Shown: positions 8,835 to 18,500 of the stretch, piece by piece
Numbering within the stretch: the first letter of the stretch is position 1
Layout: every line of letters begins with the position of its first letter
Program-made: the position numbers and the translations under genes
Assembly (NCBI GenBank): GCA_052386745.1
Contig: JBQTJW010000031.1
Coordinates: 1 to 42,110 of the forward strand
Origin: Panacagrimonas sp052386745
GTDB lineage: Bacteria > Pseudomonadota > Gammaproteobacteria > Nevskiales > Nevskiaceae
Direction of reading: 5' to 3'
Length of the DNA stretch: 42,110 nucleotides
The notes under the pieces: model-generated
The model's database searches: none
What the model was told of the DNA's origin: nothing
Seen by the model: the letters and a program-made list of their open reading frames with translations, nothing else

Positions 8835-9908
8835 TCAGAGGTACTCGTCCAGCAGGGCGGCGCCCTCCACCACCATCTGTTCGCCGGGCTGCGGAGGATT
8901 ACCGCAGCCCGGCGGTGAGCGTGGTTCGAACCGGTCCCGGCCCGTCCGGACCCATTCCCTGCGATGCGGGGCGGTACAGGCCGGCACCGGGACCGCAGAA
9001 ACCTGGATGGAAACCGGCAGCAACTCGCCCGGCATCAGTTCCGCCGCCAGGTTCGGCATGGTGTCGAGCAACAGGCGCCAGCCCGGCGACCCCTGCGCAC
9101 GGTCCTGGCCCCGCAGTGCCAGTGGCAGCGGCTTGCCGTCGTGGCCGTTCAAGGTGGCGGATCGAATGCGCCGCGCCAGCGTGCCGTCGAATACAGGGAC
9201 CGCAATCCGGGCCCGGGACCTATCCGCGATCTCGAACACCGGCCTGCCGGCGCCAACCACCGCGCCGGGCTGGACCGGCACCACGAGCACGGGACCGGAC
9301 ACCGCCGCGCGCAGCGGGATACGGGCTTCCAGGCTCTCCACGGCCAAGGCGCGCAGGCGCTGCTGCGTTGCCAGCTCGGCCTCCGCCTGTTCCAGGTAGA
9401 TATTGCCCTCGGCAACGCCATCCATGGCCTCGGCCTGCGTGCGCATGCGCCCGGCGTTGATGCGCGCCACGTTGAGCCGTTGATCGATCAGCGCCAGCGC
9501 CGCCCGCCGCCTGGCCTGCTCCGGCTCGCTGATCTGGGGAACCAGGATCGCCAGTGTCTGGCCGGCATGCACGCGCTGTCCCGGCAGCGGCCAGGGCTGG
9601 CCACCGGCCGCTGGCTCGATGCGTCCGGCCAGCGGCGCCCGGATCACGCCCGCGGAGTCCGGATGCGCCAGCACCTCGCCGGTGAGCTCCACGGTATCGG
9701 CGGTCGCGGCCTCCACGGGCGCCGTGCGGATGCCAAGAAGGCGCTGGACCGCTTCGGGGACGGTAAGTTGCCCCCCGGCCGAGAGCCGCGGCCGGGTGGA
9801 CACCGCTGCCGCGGCAGGTTCGGCGTGCGGCCAGTCCGCCTCGTGGGCGCGCGTGGACGAGGCGGCCATTAGTAGCAGCAACACGCCCCAGCCGGCGCCG
9901 ACCTTCAC
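8835..9908 (-). CDS. Periplasmic adaptor (membrane fusion protein, HlyD/CusB type)
   Basis: A 357-residue protein with a signal peptide (residues 1-21, cleaved near STRA-H) and a His/Glu-containing mature start (HEADWPH). It has a lipoyl-like half (APLAGRIEPAAGG... GQRVHAGQTLAILVP), a helical hairpin (about 130-195) and the second lipoyl half with a beta-barrel (SGPVLVVPVQPGAVVGAGRPVFEIAD). This is the architecture of adaptors that link an RND pump to an outer-membrane channel. The C-terminal part (PPQPGEQMVVEGAALLDEYL) matches the family end, but the stretch just before looks compressed, perhaps from a small deletion. Its ATG overlaps the stop of the neighbouring adaptor gene by four bases. 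It is the last gene of the minus-strand metal/RND cluster; no outer-membrane channel gene is present. Confidence 0.82.
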   Translation of the reverse strand: MKVGAGWGVLLLLMAASSTRAHEADWPHAEPAAAAVSTRPRLSAGGQLTVPEAVQRLLGIRTAPVEAATADTVELTGEVLAHPDSAGVIRAPLAGRIEPAAGGQPWPLPGQRVHAGQTLAILVPQISEPEQARRRAALALIDQRLNVARINAGRMRTQAEAMDGVAEGNIYLEQAEAELATQQRLRALAVESLEARIPLRAAVSGPVLVVPVQPGAVVGAGRPVFEIADRSRARIAVPVFDGTLARRIRSATLNGHDGKPLPLALRGQDRAQGSPGWRLLLDTMPNLAAELMPGELLPVSIQVSAVPVPACTAPHRREWVRTGRDRFEPRSPPGCGNPPQPGEQMVVEGAALLDEYL

Positions 9909-10762
9909 GGGCGCTGCGACCGTGACAGGCTCACCGGCTGGCCGGGGACGAGCCGCGCACCAGCGCTGACCGAGTAGAGCTGGCGGTACGAGCGCAGGGC
10001 CGGGTCGAAACCCTCGGCGATGAGCTGCGCGGGCTGCCAGGTCATGCCGTCGGCACGGAACTGGTCAAGCGCCTCGCGCGCGGGGCGGGCGGCCAGGCCT
10101 TCGATCACCAGGCGATTCGCGGGAGCCAGTTCGAACAGGGCCTCGCCCGCCTCTATGGAACGGCCGGCGCCCGCCGTGCTGTCGACGACCCAGGCATCGG
10201 CGGGCGCGGTCAGCGCGAGCTGCCCCTTCAGCCCCTTCCGGTACTGCGCTTCACGCTCCTGCGCACTGCGGTAGTCCCCCAGGATCTGGATTGACGGCAG
10301 GGGCAGTTGGCCGTCGAACTGGTCTGCCTCGTTGGCATTGAACCGCTTCACCTGCAGGGCGCCCAGGGCGACGTCGCGCTGGGCCGTGGCAAGTTCCGCT
10401 TCCAGGTCGCTTCGTTCCAGGCGGGTCATGCCAGGACGCAGGTATCCCAGGACCTGGCCGGCGCGAACGCTCGATCCCGCGACAGGAAAGCCGCCCGGCG
10501 GCGGTTCTAGCCAACCCGCCTGGTGGCTCGCCACCTGGCGGGCCCAGCGGGGATCGGCGATCACCCGGCCCAGGACCGTCTCGCGCACGGGCGCCTCAGG
10601 CCGCGCGTCAGCGGCGGGTGCGGCCTGAAGCCGCCCGAGCTGCGCCCACGCGAGCAGGGCAAGGGCTGCGGCCTTGAGTGCGGTCAACCGCCGCCGCGAC
10701 GCTGGCCGGAACGGTCGCGTCGTCCGATCGGCACCACCCGGGATCGGTGCCGCGGCGCTCAT
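9905..10762 (-). CDS. Second, short HlyD-like periplasmic adaptor subunit
   Basis: 285 residues with an Arg-rich start and one hydrophobic segment (about 28-46) acting as signal or membrane anchor. A divided biotinyl-lipoyl-like region follows: VASHQAGWLEPPPGGFPVAGSSVRAGQVLGYLRPG, a helical stretch with AELATAQRDVALGALQ, then LTAPADAWVVDSTAGAGRSIEAGEALFELA. This pattern belongs to membrane fusion proteins, although the protein is shorter than standard ones. It sits between the ankyrin gene and the full-length adaptor, overlapping each by four bases, which implies translational coupling and equimolar synthesis. Two different adaptor subunits for one RND pump are unusual; they may form mixed hexamers. 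Confidence 0.72.
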   Translation of the reverse strand: MSAAAPIPGGADRTTRPFRPASRRRLTALKAAALALLAWAQLGRLQAAPAADARPEAPVRETVLGRVIADPRWARQVASHQAGWLEPPPGGFPVAGSSVRAGQVLGYLRPGMTRLERSDLEAELATAQRDVALGALQVKRFNANEADQFDGQLPLPSIQILGDYRSAQEREAQYRKGLKGQLALTAPADAWVVDSTAGAGRSIEAGEALFELAPANRLVIEGLAARPAREALDQFRADGMTWQPAQLIAEGFDPALRSYRQLYSVSAGARLVPGQPVSLSRSQRP

Positions 10763-11487
10763 GGGGTGGCCGTCTGCTCCGCCAGCAGGCGACGCGACAC
10801 GGCGTTCAGCACGTCGGCGATGCGGGACAGGCCCTTGATCTGCGCGACTTTGGCCGGCGTGGTCCCGGTGTGCGTCGCGAGGTTGGGATCGGCACCCAGC
10901 GCCAGCAACTGGGCGACGGAGGCTTCGTGACCGCCAGCGGCGGCCAGGTACAGGGCCGTGACGCCGCGGGTGTTCTGCGCATTGACGTTGGCACCCCGCG
11001 CGGCGAGCAGCTCGATGAACTCGGGACTTGCGCCGAAGTAGGTGGCGTGGATCACCGGCGTCCAGCCGGCCGGATCAGCGCGGTTGGGGTCGGCGCCGCG
11101 GTCGAGCAGGATGCGCGCGCACTCGATGTGATTCTTGCTTGCCGCGGCGATCAGCGCGGTCTGGTCGACGGCATCCACGCTGTCCACCGGTACGCCTGCG
11201 TCCAGCGACGCGGCGAGCGAATCGCACTTTCCGGTGCGCGCGTCGTGGACGAAAAAGGCGATGCGCTCCCTGGGACCGATGCCATCGGCGGGGGACGCGA
11301 CGCCGGCCGCGGGCGGCTGCGCAGCCGGCACCGGGGGGGTGGGCTGGCTGGCGCACCCGGCGAGCAGGATCATCGCCACGCCCAGGCCCAGCGCCTCGAT
11401 ACGCGCTGACCCGCTCGAGCGGCGCGGCGGCGTCCACCTTGCGCCGGAAACGCGGGCGGGAACTGTGGTGCGATTGGAGTGGATCAT
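10759..11487 (-). CDS. Ankyrin-repeat lipoprotein
   Basis: About 242 residues from the ATG at 11487; a GTG at 11502 that overlaps the upstream stop is the alternative start. A basic N-terminal stretch leads into a hydrophobic segment ending LLAGC, a lipobox, so the protein is probably an envelope lipoprotein. The rest consists of about four ankyrin repeats recognisable by TALIAAASKNHIECARILLDRGADPN, TPVIHATYFG, TALYLAAAGGHEASVAQLLALGADPN and TPAKVAQ. Ankyrin repeats bind partner proteins; small periplasmic ankyrin proteins accompany some oxidative-stress and metal enzymes. It lies between the foldase gene and the adaptors in one tight operon, so a scaffold or assembly role for the exported proteins is plausible but unproven. 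Confidence 0.78.
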   Translation of the reverse strand: MIHSNRTTVPARVSGARWTPPRRSSGSARIEALGLGVAMILLAGCASQPTPPVPAAQPPAAGVASPADGIGPRERIAFFVHDARTGKCDSLAASLDAGVPVDSVDAVDQTALIAAASKNHIECARILLDRGADPNRADPAGWTPVIHATYFGASPEFIELLAARGANVNAQNTRGVTALYLAAAGGHEASVAQLLALGADPNLATHTGTTPAKVAQIKGLSRIADVLNAVSRRLLAEQTATP

Positions 11488-11498
11488 CGTCGTCAACC

Positions 11499-12377
11499 TC
11501 ACCGGCTTGCCTTGGCGACGCCCGTTGCGCCGGGCCCCGTCAGCATGGCCTTGGACGCGAGCGTGGCGCCGAGCTGCTCAATGCGGATCTGCACGGTGCG
11601 CTGGCGGATGGCTTCCCTGGCCTCGTCTTCGAGTTCGTCGAAGCTCTCCACGTCGGCCACGGGGCGGGGCCCGTCCTCGACCAGGATGATGTGCCAGCCA
11701 AAACGCGTGCGGATGGGCTGCCTGGAATACTGGCCCTTCCTGATCCCGGCCAGGGCGTCGCCGAAGTGGTGGTCCACGAAGATGTCGGGACGGAACCAAC
11801 CCAGATCGCCCCCGTTGTTCTGGCCGCCCGGGTCCAGGGTGTGCACCTTGGCCACGCTGGCAAAGTCCTCGCCCTTGGCGAGCTTGGCCAGGGCAGGCTC
11901 CGCCAGTTCCGGCGTGTTCACCAGGATCTGGCGGATCTTGTATTCCACGATCTTGCCGTTGGCCCGGTTCCACTCGTATGCCGTCTTCAGGCTGGCCGTG
12001 GTGACCGGGTTTTTCTCGAAATGGTCCTGCAGCAGCGCCCGCGAGAGCACCGCGCGGGACTGGAAACTGAGCTGGTCGGCGACCAGAGGCTTGCGGTCCA
12101 GCCCCAACCGCCGCGCCTCCTGTGCCAGCAGCTCCTGCGTCACCAGCTCCTGGCGCGCCGCGGCGCGGGCGTCCTCCGTGTGGGTGCCGCGTGCACTGGG
12201 ATCGGGGTTGATGCTGCCAATCATGAGTTCCACGTGGTTGCGGCTGATGGGCTGGCCGTTGACGATCACGTCGACACCCAGGCCCGAATTCGCCGGCTGG
12301 GACTGGTCCGCCTGCGCGAACACCGGGCTCGTCGCCACGCCCAGCAGGGCGATCAGAACGGGGGTGAATCTGGACAT
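11499..12377 (-). CDS. Periplasmic PpiC-type peptidyl-prolyl isomerase
   Basis: 292 residues beginning at the ATG 12377, preceded by a good AGGAG seven bases upstream. The first 21 residues (MSRFTPVLIALLGVATSPVFA) are a Sec signal peptide. A SurA/PrsA-like N-terminal helical region (about 30-130) is followed by a parvulin domain (about 135-235) with IRQILVNTPE, DPGGQNNGGDLGWF and FGWHIILVEDGP. Parvulin-type isomerases help exported proteins fold. Its position directly after the large secreted SBP56-like protein suggests that protein as its client. It overlaps the ankyrin gene start region by a few bases. Confidence 0.88.
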   Translation of the reverse strand: MSRFTPVLIALLGVATSPVFAQADQSQPANSGLGVDVIVNGQPISRNHVELMIGSINPDPSARGTHTEDARAAARQELVTQELLAQEARRLGLDRKPLVADQLSFQSRAVLSRALLQDHFEKNPVTTASLKTAYEWNRANGKIVEYKIRQILVNTPELAEPALAKLAKGEDFASVAKVHTLDPGGQNNGGDLGWFRPDIFVDHHFGDALAGIRKGQYSRQPIRTRFGWHIILVEDGPRPVADVESFDELEDEAREAIRQRTVQIRIEQLGATLASKAMLTGPGATGVAKASR

Positions 12378-12399
12378 CGTGCTTCTCCTGAAATGTGGT

Positions 12400-12419
12400 G
12401 CCCCGGCCGGTGCCGGGGC
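12400..12419 (-). promoter_or_regulatory. GC-rich hairpin in the leader of the foldase gene
   Basis: GCCCCGGC and GCCGGGGC form a perfect 8-bp stem with a 4-base loop, lying 22 bases upstream of the ppiC-type start and upstream of its ribosome binding site. It may stabilise a processed mRNA end or set expression relative to the upstream gene. No T-tract follows. Confidence 0.4.
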
Positions 12420-12499
12420 GGTTGATCCTGCGAAAGCCAAAGAGGTTTGCCCGATGCCGGACAAACCCCCGTCCCCCGCGTCATGCTCCTGAATCCGGT

Positions 12500-12533
12500 G
12501 GTTCCGGCACGCTCCTGCGAGCGCGCCGGAACC
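12500..12533 (-). terminator. Long hairpin just after the large secreted protein gene
   Basis: A 9-bp perfect stem (GGTTCCGGC with GCCGGAACC), one mismatch, a further 5-bp stem and a CTGC loop lie 14-47 bases beyond the stop at 12547. There is no U-tract on the minus strand, so this is a partial terminator, attenuator or 3'-end stabiliser that could lower expression of the downstream genes relative to the secreted protein. Confidence 0.5.
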
Positions 12534-12546
12534 GAATGCCCGTTCC

Positions 12547-15306
12547 TCAGCGGGCGCCGTCGGGGTTGAGCGGCATCTTGGGGTAGTAGCCCGGTCCGAA
12601 CAGGGCCGCGCCGTCGCGCTCGAACGCAGCGGCATGCGGCTTGGCGCCGCCCTTGCTGCCGCGTGCACCGGGCCAGTTCCAGCTGTCACGGGCGGCGCTG
12701 TCGAAATCCACGCAGGGCGTACCGAGCAACTCGTCCGTGAAGCTGGTGTCGAGCACGGTGGCGCCGGTGGCCTTGTCGAACTTGCCGAGGCAGACGGTGC
12801 GGTCGCCGTCGGAGCCGGTCCCGGCGCCACCGATGTGGCTCAGTTCGACAAAGTACTGGATGAACGTGAAGCGGCCCGTACCGGACGCCGGCTCGCCACC
12901 CACCACCGTGTCGCGCGGCGTGCCGAGTACCGAGGGGCTCAGATCGAGGTAGCCGCCGGTGCCGTCGGGTGACTTCTGGTAGCCCACGCGGTCGTACAGC
13001 GTGAAGTGCGGACCGCCGTGCGTGTACAGGTTCTGCAGCGAGTTGAGATTGCCGCTCCCCGGGCCACTGCTGAGGCCGGAAGGCTCGCCACCGGTCTTCT
13101 CCGGTCCCAGCACGATGCCGCCCAGGTTGAGCTTCAGCAGTTCGGGCACGATCGACGCCAGCCGCACATAACCGGTTCCCGGCTGCGAGGTGTTGTTCGA
13201 CGCCGTGGTGGGCAGGCCCGCGCCGTGCGGCCCGGTTTCGAACTGCCCAATGGCGCCGCGGATGCGCGGGCAATCGTCCGCCTCGTTGTTGTGGCGGAGC
13301 ACGTTGAAATCACCCGTCACCCCACCCGAGAGGTCGGCGCGCGTGGCCGACAGTCCCAGCGAGGTATTGGCCTCGCGGGAAGCATTGGCGGCCGGGTAGT
13401 CGCACTCCAGGCGGCTGGACTCGGTGTTGGCCTTGCCCTTGGCCAGCAGCGGACGGATGTCCACGGTGAGCAGCCGGCGGCTGTGCTCGCGCGGATAGTC
13501 GCGATCGAAGCCGGAACCGGCAGGATCGATGGACTTGGGGCTCTCGATACCCGAGATCGGCTGGATCAGGAAGCGGTCGTCGTCGCTGATGGTGAAGTAC
13601 GAGACGCCCGTGCACGGACCCACGTCATACACCGCGCGCCAGTACGGGCCCAGGCCGCCGTAGGCGTTGCGCTCGTCGCCGCGGATGGTGATGTCCGGGC
13701 TGTAGAACAGCACGCCACCGCACATGGCGGCCGTGAAGGCCCCGTCGTGCGGCACGTAGCCGGGGTCGCCCTCGGCGCAATCGGTGGCGCTGATCGCCGA
13801 GGCATTGTTGGCAGTGACACCGGCCGGGGACACCGCCAGGTCGAACGACGGGTCCACCGAGCCTGCCACCTCGTTCACCCAGCCCTTCTGGCCGACGCAG
13901 TGGTGCGACTGGTGCGGCAGGCCAAACGCCATCAGGCCCTCGTTCTCCTCGTGGAACAGGACCACTTCGCGGCGCGGACCATCCGGCACCGCGCTCACCG
14001 AGCGCAGATACTTGTTGCTCTTGTAGACGTTGGCCGGCTTGAGCGAATCCCTGGTCTTGCCCTTGGTGTACGTGTAGCTGGTTTCCCACACGCGAACCGA
14101 GGCCCCGAAGCTGGAGCCGCACAGTCCCAGCGGGGTGTTCGACAGGCCCGGCTTGCCGCTGCCGCCCAGGTTTCCGCAGAAGGCGCCCAGCGCGCCGTTG
14201 ATCGCGGCCAGGCCAATGCTCGCAGGCACGGCGTAGTCGGACGTGGCCAGGTACTTGCCGTCATACGTCAGGCCCATGCCGTGCGGCTGCGATTCGATGC
14301 CCGCGTCCTTGTTGCCCAGGAAAAATACCCCCTGGTTGCGCTGGCGCTGCTTACGCGTGTCCGGCGAGCTCGTGTACTGCGTCGGGTTGCGAGGCTGGTC
14401 GGCATTGACGCAGCCGGGATACTCGGTGATGCCGTTGTGACCGAGCAGCTTGTTGTCATCGGGTGCGGTGCCGCCGATGCAGCCCAGCTGCGTCACCGTC
14501 TGCAGCAGCGGAACCACGGCCGGAACCGCGGCCGTGCAGATGCCGGCGAGTGTCGGCGCGTTGCGGCCGGGGTCGATCTCCGTCACCGTGCCCTGTGGGC
14601 CGTACACGTAGTTGCCCATGTAGGTGAACAGGATCTTGTGGTTGTCGCCCGGCGCCGGCATGACGATGAAGTCGTCGGTCAGCGACGATCGACGTGGCTG
14701 GGTACCGCATACCGCGATGGTGGCCGTGCCGATGTCGCGCACGCTGGTGATGTCGAAGCGGAACACGTTCTTGCTGATGACGCCGCCGGCAAGCGTGTAC
14801 TTGCGCCTGGCCTCCAGGCCGTCACCGCCGCCCGAGATGTAGGACGTGTAGCTCAGCATGTGGTGCGGGTCGTTGTGGATGTCGGACCGCGCGCCCGCCA
14901 GGTTGGGCAGGATGTTGGAGACCAGCACGCGCGGCAGCTCGGCCGTCCAGATCACGTTGCCGAAGGTCGTGGAGTTTGGTTCCACGTCCAGCACGGCGAG
15001 AAAATCCTGCGCGGTGGCCGCGTTGCAGGTCGGCAGCGCGCACCCGTCCCCTGACCAGACCAGCAGCACCGATCCATTGGGAATGGGCTCGCCGGTGTTC
15101 TTGTTGATGGCTGCCGGTGCGCCGACCGCGGCAGCGGTGGTTGTTTCCGTGGCCGTCGGTTTTTTCCCGCCCCCCAGCAGTCCCGTCACCAGGTTGTTGA
15201 CCAGGCCGGCCTGCGCCGATCCCGCCGCTGCGGCGAGCGCGATGGCCATGCCAGCCATCGTGGCCCTGGCTCTCGCACTGCCTCGATGCCCCCTCGAAAT
15301 ACCCAT
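12547..15306 (-). CDS. Large secreted protein resembling the selenium-binding/methanethiol-oxidase (SBP56) family
   Basis: 919 residues from the ATG 15306, with AGGAG seven bases upstream. A signal peptide ends near SAQA-G (residue 33). Residues 101-110 (DFLAVLDVEP) and the following NVIW..ELP resemble the DYLA-x-VDVDP..VI start of SBP56 proteins. Later come DPHHM (147-150), PHGMGLTYDGKYLATSDYA (341-359), PHQSHHC (464-470), ISDDDRFL (about 573-580) and a C-terminal segment with YFVELSHIG, GDRTVCLGKFDKATG and FTDELLGTPCVDF. SBP56/MTO proteins are about 460-residue seven-bladed propellers, copper-dependent in bacterial methanethiol oxidases. This protein is twice as long with many inserts and about a dozen Cys. 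The assignment rests on motif resemblance read by eye and is moderate. It precedes foldase, ankyrin and adaptor genes. Confidence 0.5.
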   Translation of the reverse strand: MGISRGHRGSARARATMAGMAIALAAAAGSAQAGLVNNLVTGLLGGGKKPTATETTTAAAVGAPAAINKNTGEPIPNGSVLLVWSGDGCALPTCNAATAQDFLAVLDVEPNSTTFGNVIWTAELPRVLVSNILPNLAGARSDIHNDPHHMLSYTSYISGGGDGLEARRKYTLAGGVISKNVFRFDITSVRDIGTATIAVCGTQPRRSSLTDDFIVMPAPGDNHKILFTYMGNYVYGPQGTVTEIDPGRNAPTLAGICTAAVPAVVPLLQTVTQLGCIGGTAPDDNKLLGHNGITEYPGCVNADQPRNPTQYTSSPDTRKQRQRNQGVFFLGNKDAGIESQPHGMGLTYDGKYLATSDYAVPASIGLAAINGALGAFCGNLGGSGKPGLSNTPLGLCGSSFGASVRVWETSYTYTKGKTRDSLKPANVYKSNKYLRSVSAVPDGPRREVVLFHEENEGLMAFGLPHQSHHCVGQKGWVNEVAGSVDPSFDLAVSPAGVTANNASAISATDCAEGDPGYVPHDGAFTAAMCGGVLFYSPDITIRGDERNAYGGLGPYWRAVYDVGPCTGVSYFTISDDDRFLIQPISGIESPKSIDPAGSGFDRDYPREHSRRLLTVDIRPLLAKGKANTESSRLECDYPAANASREANTSLGLSATRADLSGGVTGDFNVLRHNNEADDCPRIRGAIGQFETGPHGAGLPTTASNNTSQPGTGYVRLASIVPELLKLNLGGIVLGPEKTGGEPSGLSSGPGSGNLNSLQNLYTHGGPHFTLYDRVGYQKSPDGTGGYLDLSPSVLGTPRDTVVGGEPASGTGRFTFIQYFVELSHIGGAGTGSDGDRTVCLGKFDKATGATVLDTSFTDELLGTPCVDFDSAARDSWNWPGARGSKGGAKPHAAAFERDGAALFGPGYYPKMPLNPDGAR

Positions 15307-15320
15307 GCAAATCTCCTGAT

Positions 15321-15337
15321 GGTTCGGTATTTCACCG
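15321..15337 (-). promoter_or_regulatory. Small inverted repeat in the leader of the large secreted protein gene
   Basis: TTCGGT and ACCGAA flank five bases, immediately upstream of the ribosome binding site of the gene starting at 15306. It could be an operator half-site pair or a leader hairpin. The rest of the 252-bp gap (15307-15558) holds an imperfect GC-rich inverted repeat at about 15388-15421 that may end the RND gene transcript; no convincing promoter was found. Confidence 0.3.
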
Positions 15338-15558
15338 AATGAAAAGATGAGTGCCGGGCGTGATCCCTATGCGGGTGTCCCCGGCACCCCGGGGCGTCAG
15401 TGGTGATGCCCCCCGGGGTACTCTACCGAGCAGGACGTGCAGGATGGTGCGGAGGAAAGTAGAACATTTGGCAATTTGTGGATGATGCATTCGACATAAG
15501 GCAAAAAGCCCACGCATTGAGGTCGATGAGCGCGTCGAAGTTATAGGGATAGATTGAT

Positions 15559-18500
15559 TCAGTCTGAAAGAGGGCGATGCCGGGCACGCCACATGACAAA
15601 CAGCGCTGGCGTGAGGAAGCTGTCCTGCACCACCGACGCCACCATCCCGCCAAGCACCACCAACGCCACGGGATGCAGCACTTCCAGGCCGGGCTGGTCG
15701 CTCCCGGAAAGGAACGGGACCAGCGACGCAGCCGCCGCCGCCGTGGTCATCAGCACGGGAGTGAGGCGGTCCAGCGTTCTCTGGACCACGAAATCCGTGC
15801 TGTTTGTGGCCGATTCCCGAGATGCTGTATCCATATAGCGTCCAAGCTTGAGAATGCTGTTTCTGGCGGCGATACCCGCCACGGTCACGAAGCCCACCAC
15901 GCTGGCCACGGACAGCTCGGTTCCCGTCAGGCCCAGGGCAAGGGCCCCGCCGGCCCAGGCGAAGGGGATGCTCAGCATGACGATCGCGACGGCCGCGACG
16001 TCCCGGAACTGCAACAGGAGCAGGGCCGCGATGGCGAGCAGCGACACCAGCCCGAGCGTGAGCAGGCGCGCGGCGGAGTCGCCGGCCGTGACCTGCCGGC
16101 CCTGGATCTCGATTTCGCACGCTTCCGGCAGGGCGAGTCCTGCAATCGCCTTGCGCAGGTCCTGCACGGCGGGTTCAACTTGCGATCCCGCTGGAGACAC
16201 GGAGATGAGCACGCGGCGACGCCCACCCTCGCGCACCACGCTTGCGCTGACGGGCTCGTTCACGATCGTCGCCACCCAGCCAAGGGGGACCGGCCCCAGG
16301 GGCGAATCGAGCGGGAGTTGATCCAGCCTCGACACCGAGCGCAGTTCCGCGGGCAGGCGCAGGACCAGGTCAACCCGTCGCTGCGGCTCGATCAGGGTGG
16401 AGAGGACTTCGCCGGGAACGAGGCGCCCCACCGCCTCCAGCACGCGGGGCGGCGACAGCCCGTAGAGCGCGGCCCTGGCCGCATCCACTTCGACGCGCGC
16501 CTCCCGCACCTGTGCTTCCTCGTCGGTCCGGCCCTCCCTCAGACGGGGGTCCGCGGCCAGGAGCGCCCGCACCCGGGTCGCCACGGAATCGATGTCGCGG
16601 GGGTGCTGCCCGTAGATGCGGATGGCCAGCGGCGCGCGGGCGCCCGCCAGCAGATGGTCGATGCGATGCGAGATGGGTTGCCCGATGCTGATCGTTCCGG
16701 GCAGTACCTCCAGGCGCCGGCGGAGATCGGCCAGCAGCTCGATCCGCGGGCGATGTGAATGGCGCAACTGGAGATCGAGCTCCGAGTAATGCACCCCTTC
16801 GGCGTGCTCGTCGAGTTCCGCGCGCCCGGTGCGCCGCCCCACCGACAGCACTTCCGGCAGGCCCAGGATCAGCTGCTCCGCGGCGCGCCCGACGCGTTCC
16901 GATTCTTCCAGGGCCAGCCCCGGTTTCAGCACCAGGGTCACGGTCAGCGTGCTTTCGTTCAGCAGCGGCAGGAAGCTGCGCGGCAGCTTGAACAGGATGG
17001 CGCCCGCCACGACCAGTACCGCGAGCGACGCGGCCAGCAGCCACTTGCCGTGCGCCAGGCTTCTTGTGAGCGCACGGGCGTACACCGACTTGAGCGCGGT
17101 GAGCCAGCGCCGTTCCTGCGGGACCGCCAGGGCGGTACCGCCGAAGCCGAGCCAGCACAGCACCGGCGTGACGGTGATGGCGACCAGCAGGCTGGACAGG
17201 ATGGCCGCGATGTAAGCCGTGGCCAGCGAGCCGAACAAGCGACCTTCGACGCCGCCCAGGCCGAGCAGCGGCAGGAACCCGGCCACGATGACCAGGCTCG
17301 CCTGGAGAATGCCGGCACGGACCTCCATGGTGGCGTCGATCACGGTCCTGGTGGTGAGCTGTCCGAATTGGCGCAGGCGGCGCACCACGTTTTCCACGCC
17401 CACCACCGAATCGTCGACCAGTTCGCCGACGGCAATCGCCAACCCCCCGAGCGTCAGCGTGTTCACGGTCAGGCCCAGCAGGCCCATGCCCAGCATGGCC
17501 CCGGCCACGGACAGCGGAATGGCGACCAATGAAATGACCGTGGTGCGCCCGCCGCTCAGGAACAGCGCCAGCACGATCGCCACGATCAGCACGCCGTGGG
17601 CGAAGGCATCGCGCACGTGGCCAATCGAGATATTGATGAAATCAGCCTGCCGGAAAACCGTCGTGCGCAATGTCTGCGCGGGGAGCTGACCGTCGAGCTG
17701 TGCCAGCCGCGCCTCCACTTCGCCGGTCACCGCCCGGGTGTCGGCGCCCGGCTGTTTCTGCACGGCCAGGATCACCGCGGGCGACGCATTGGTGCCGGCC
17801 GATCCACGGCGAACGCGGGCGCCTTCGGCCACGGTTGCAACCTGGTGCAGCCATACCGGCCCGGCGGCGCGGTGATCGATCGCCACGTTGCCCAGGGCTT
17901 CCGGCGAGAAAGGTCCGGACGCGCCGCGCAGGCCATGTTCGCGCCCTTCCGCCGACAGGATGCCGCCACCCCGGGTTTCGCCGTAGCCGCGCAGCGTGTC
18001 GGCGAGCGATTGCAGCGTGACGCCGAAAAATTTCAGGCGAGCCGGGTCGGGCTGCACCTCCCATTGGGCAACCTCGCCGCCGATCACCGTCACCTGCGAC
18101 ACGCCCGGAACGCCCAGCAACGCCGGTCGCAAGGTCCAGTCAGCCAGACTGCGCAGCTTGCGCAGGCCCGGGTCGTTCCCCGTTCCGCGCAGGGCCACGA
18201 GCATGATTTCGCCCATCAGCGACGTGGGCGGGGCGAGCCGCGGCTCGGCGCCGCGCGGCAACTGCGAGCGCACGACATCGATCCGCTCGTTGACGAGTTG
18301 CCGGTTGCGGTACGGGTCGGTCCCCCATTCGAACTCGGCCTGCAGGGTGCTCAGCCCGGCGATGGAACTGGCACGCAAGCGAACCAGGTACGGCAGTCCC
18401 GCCAGCGCGGCGGAGAGGGGCCATGCCACCTGGGTATCGGCATCGCTGGCCGACAGCTTGGGCGATTCCACGTGAACGCTGACCGTCGGTCGGCTCAGCT

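Noticed and set aside
13006..15054. Long plus-strand open frame opposite the large secreted protein gene
   Set aside because: Repetitive Arg/Val/Ala composition and no recognisable domain; the minus-strand gene has a signal peptide and a good ribosome binding site.
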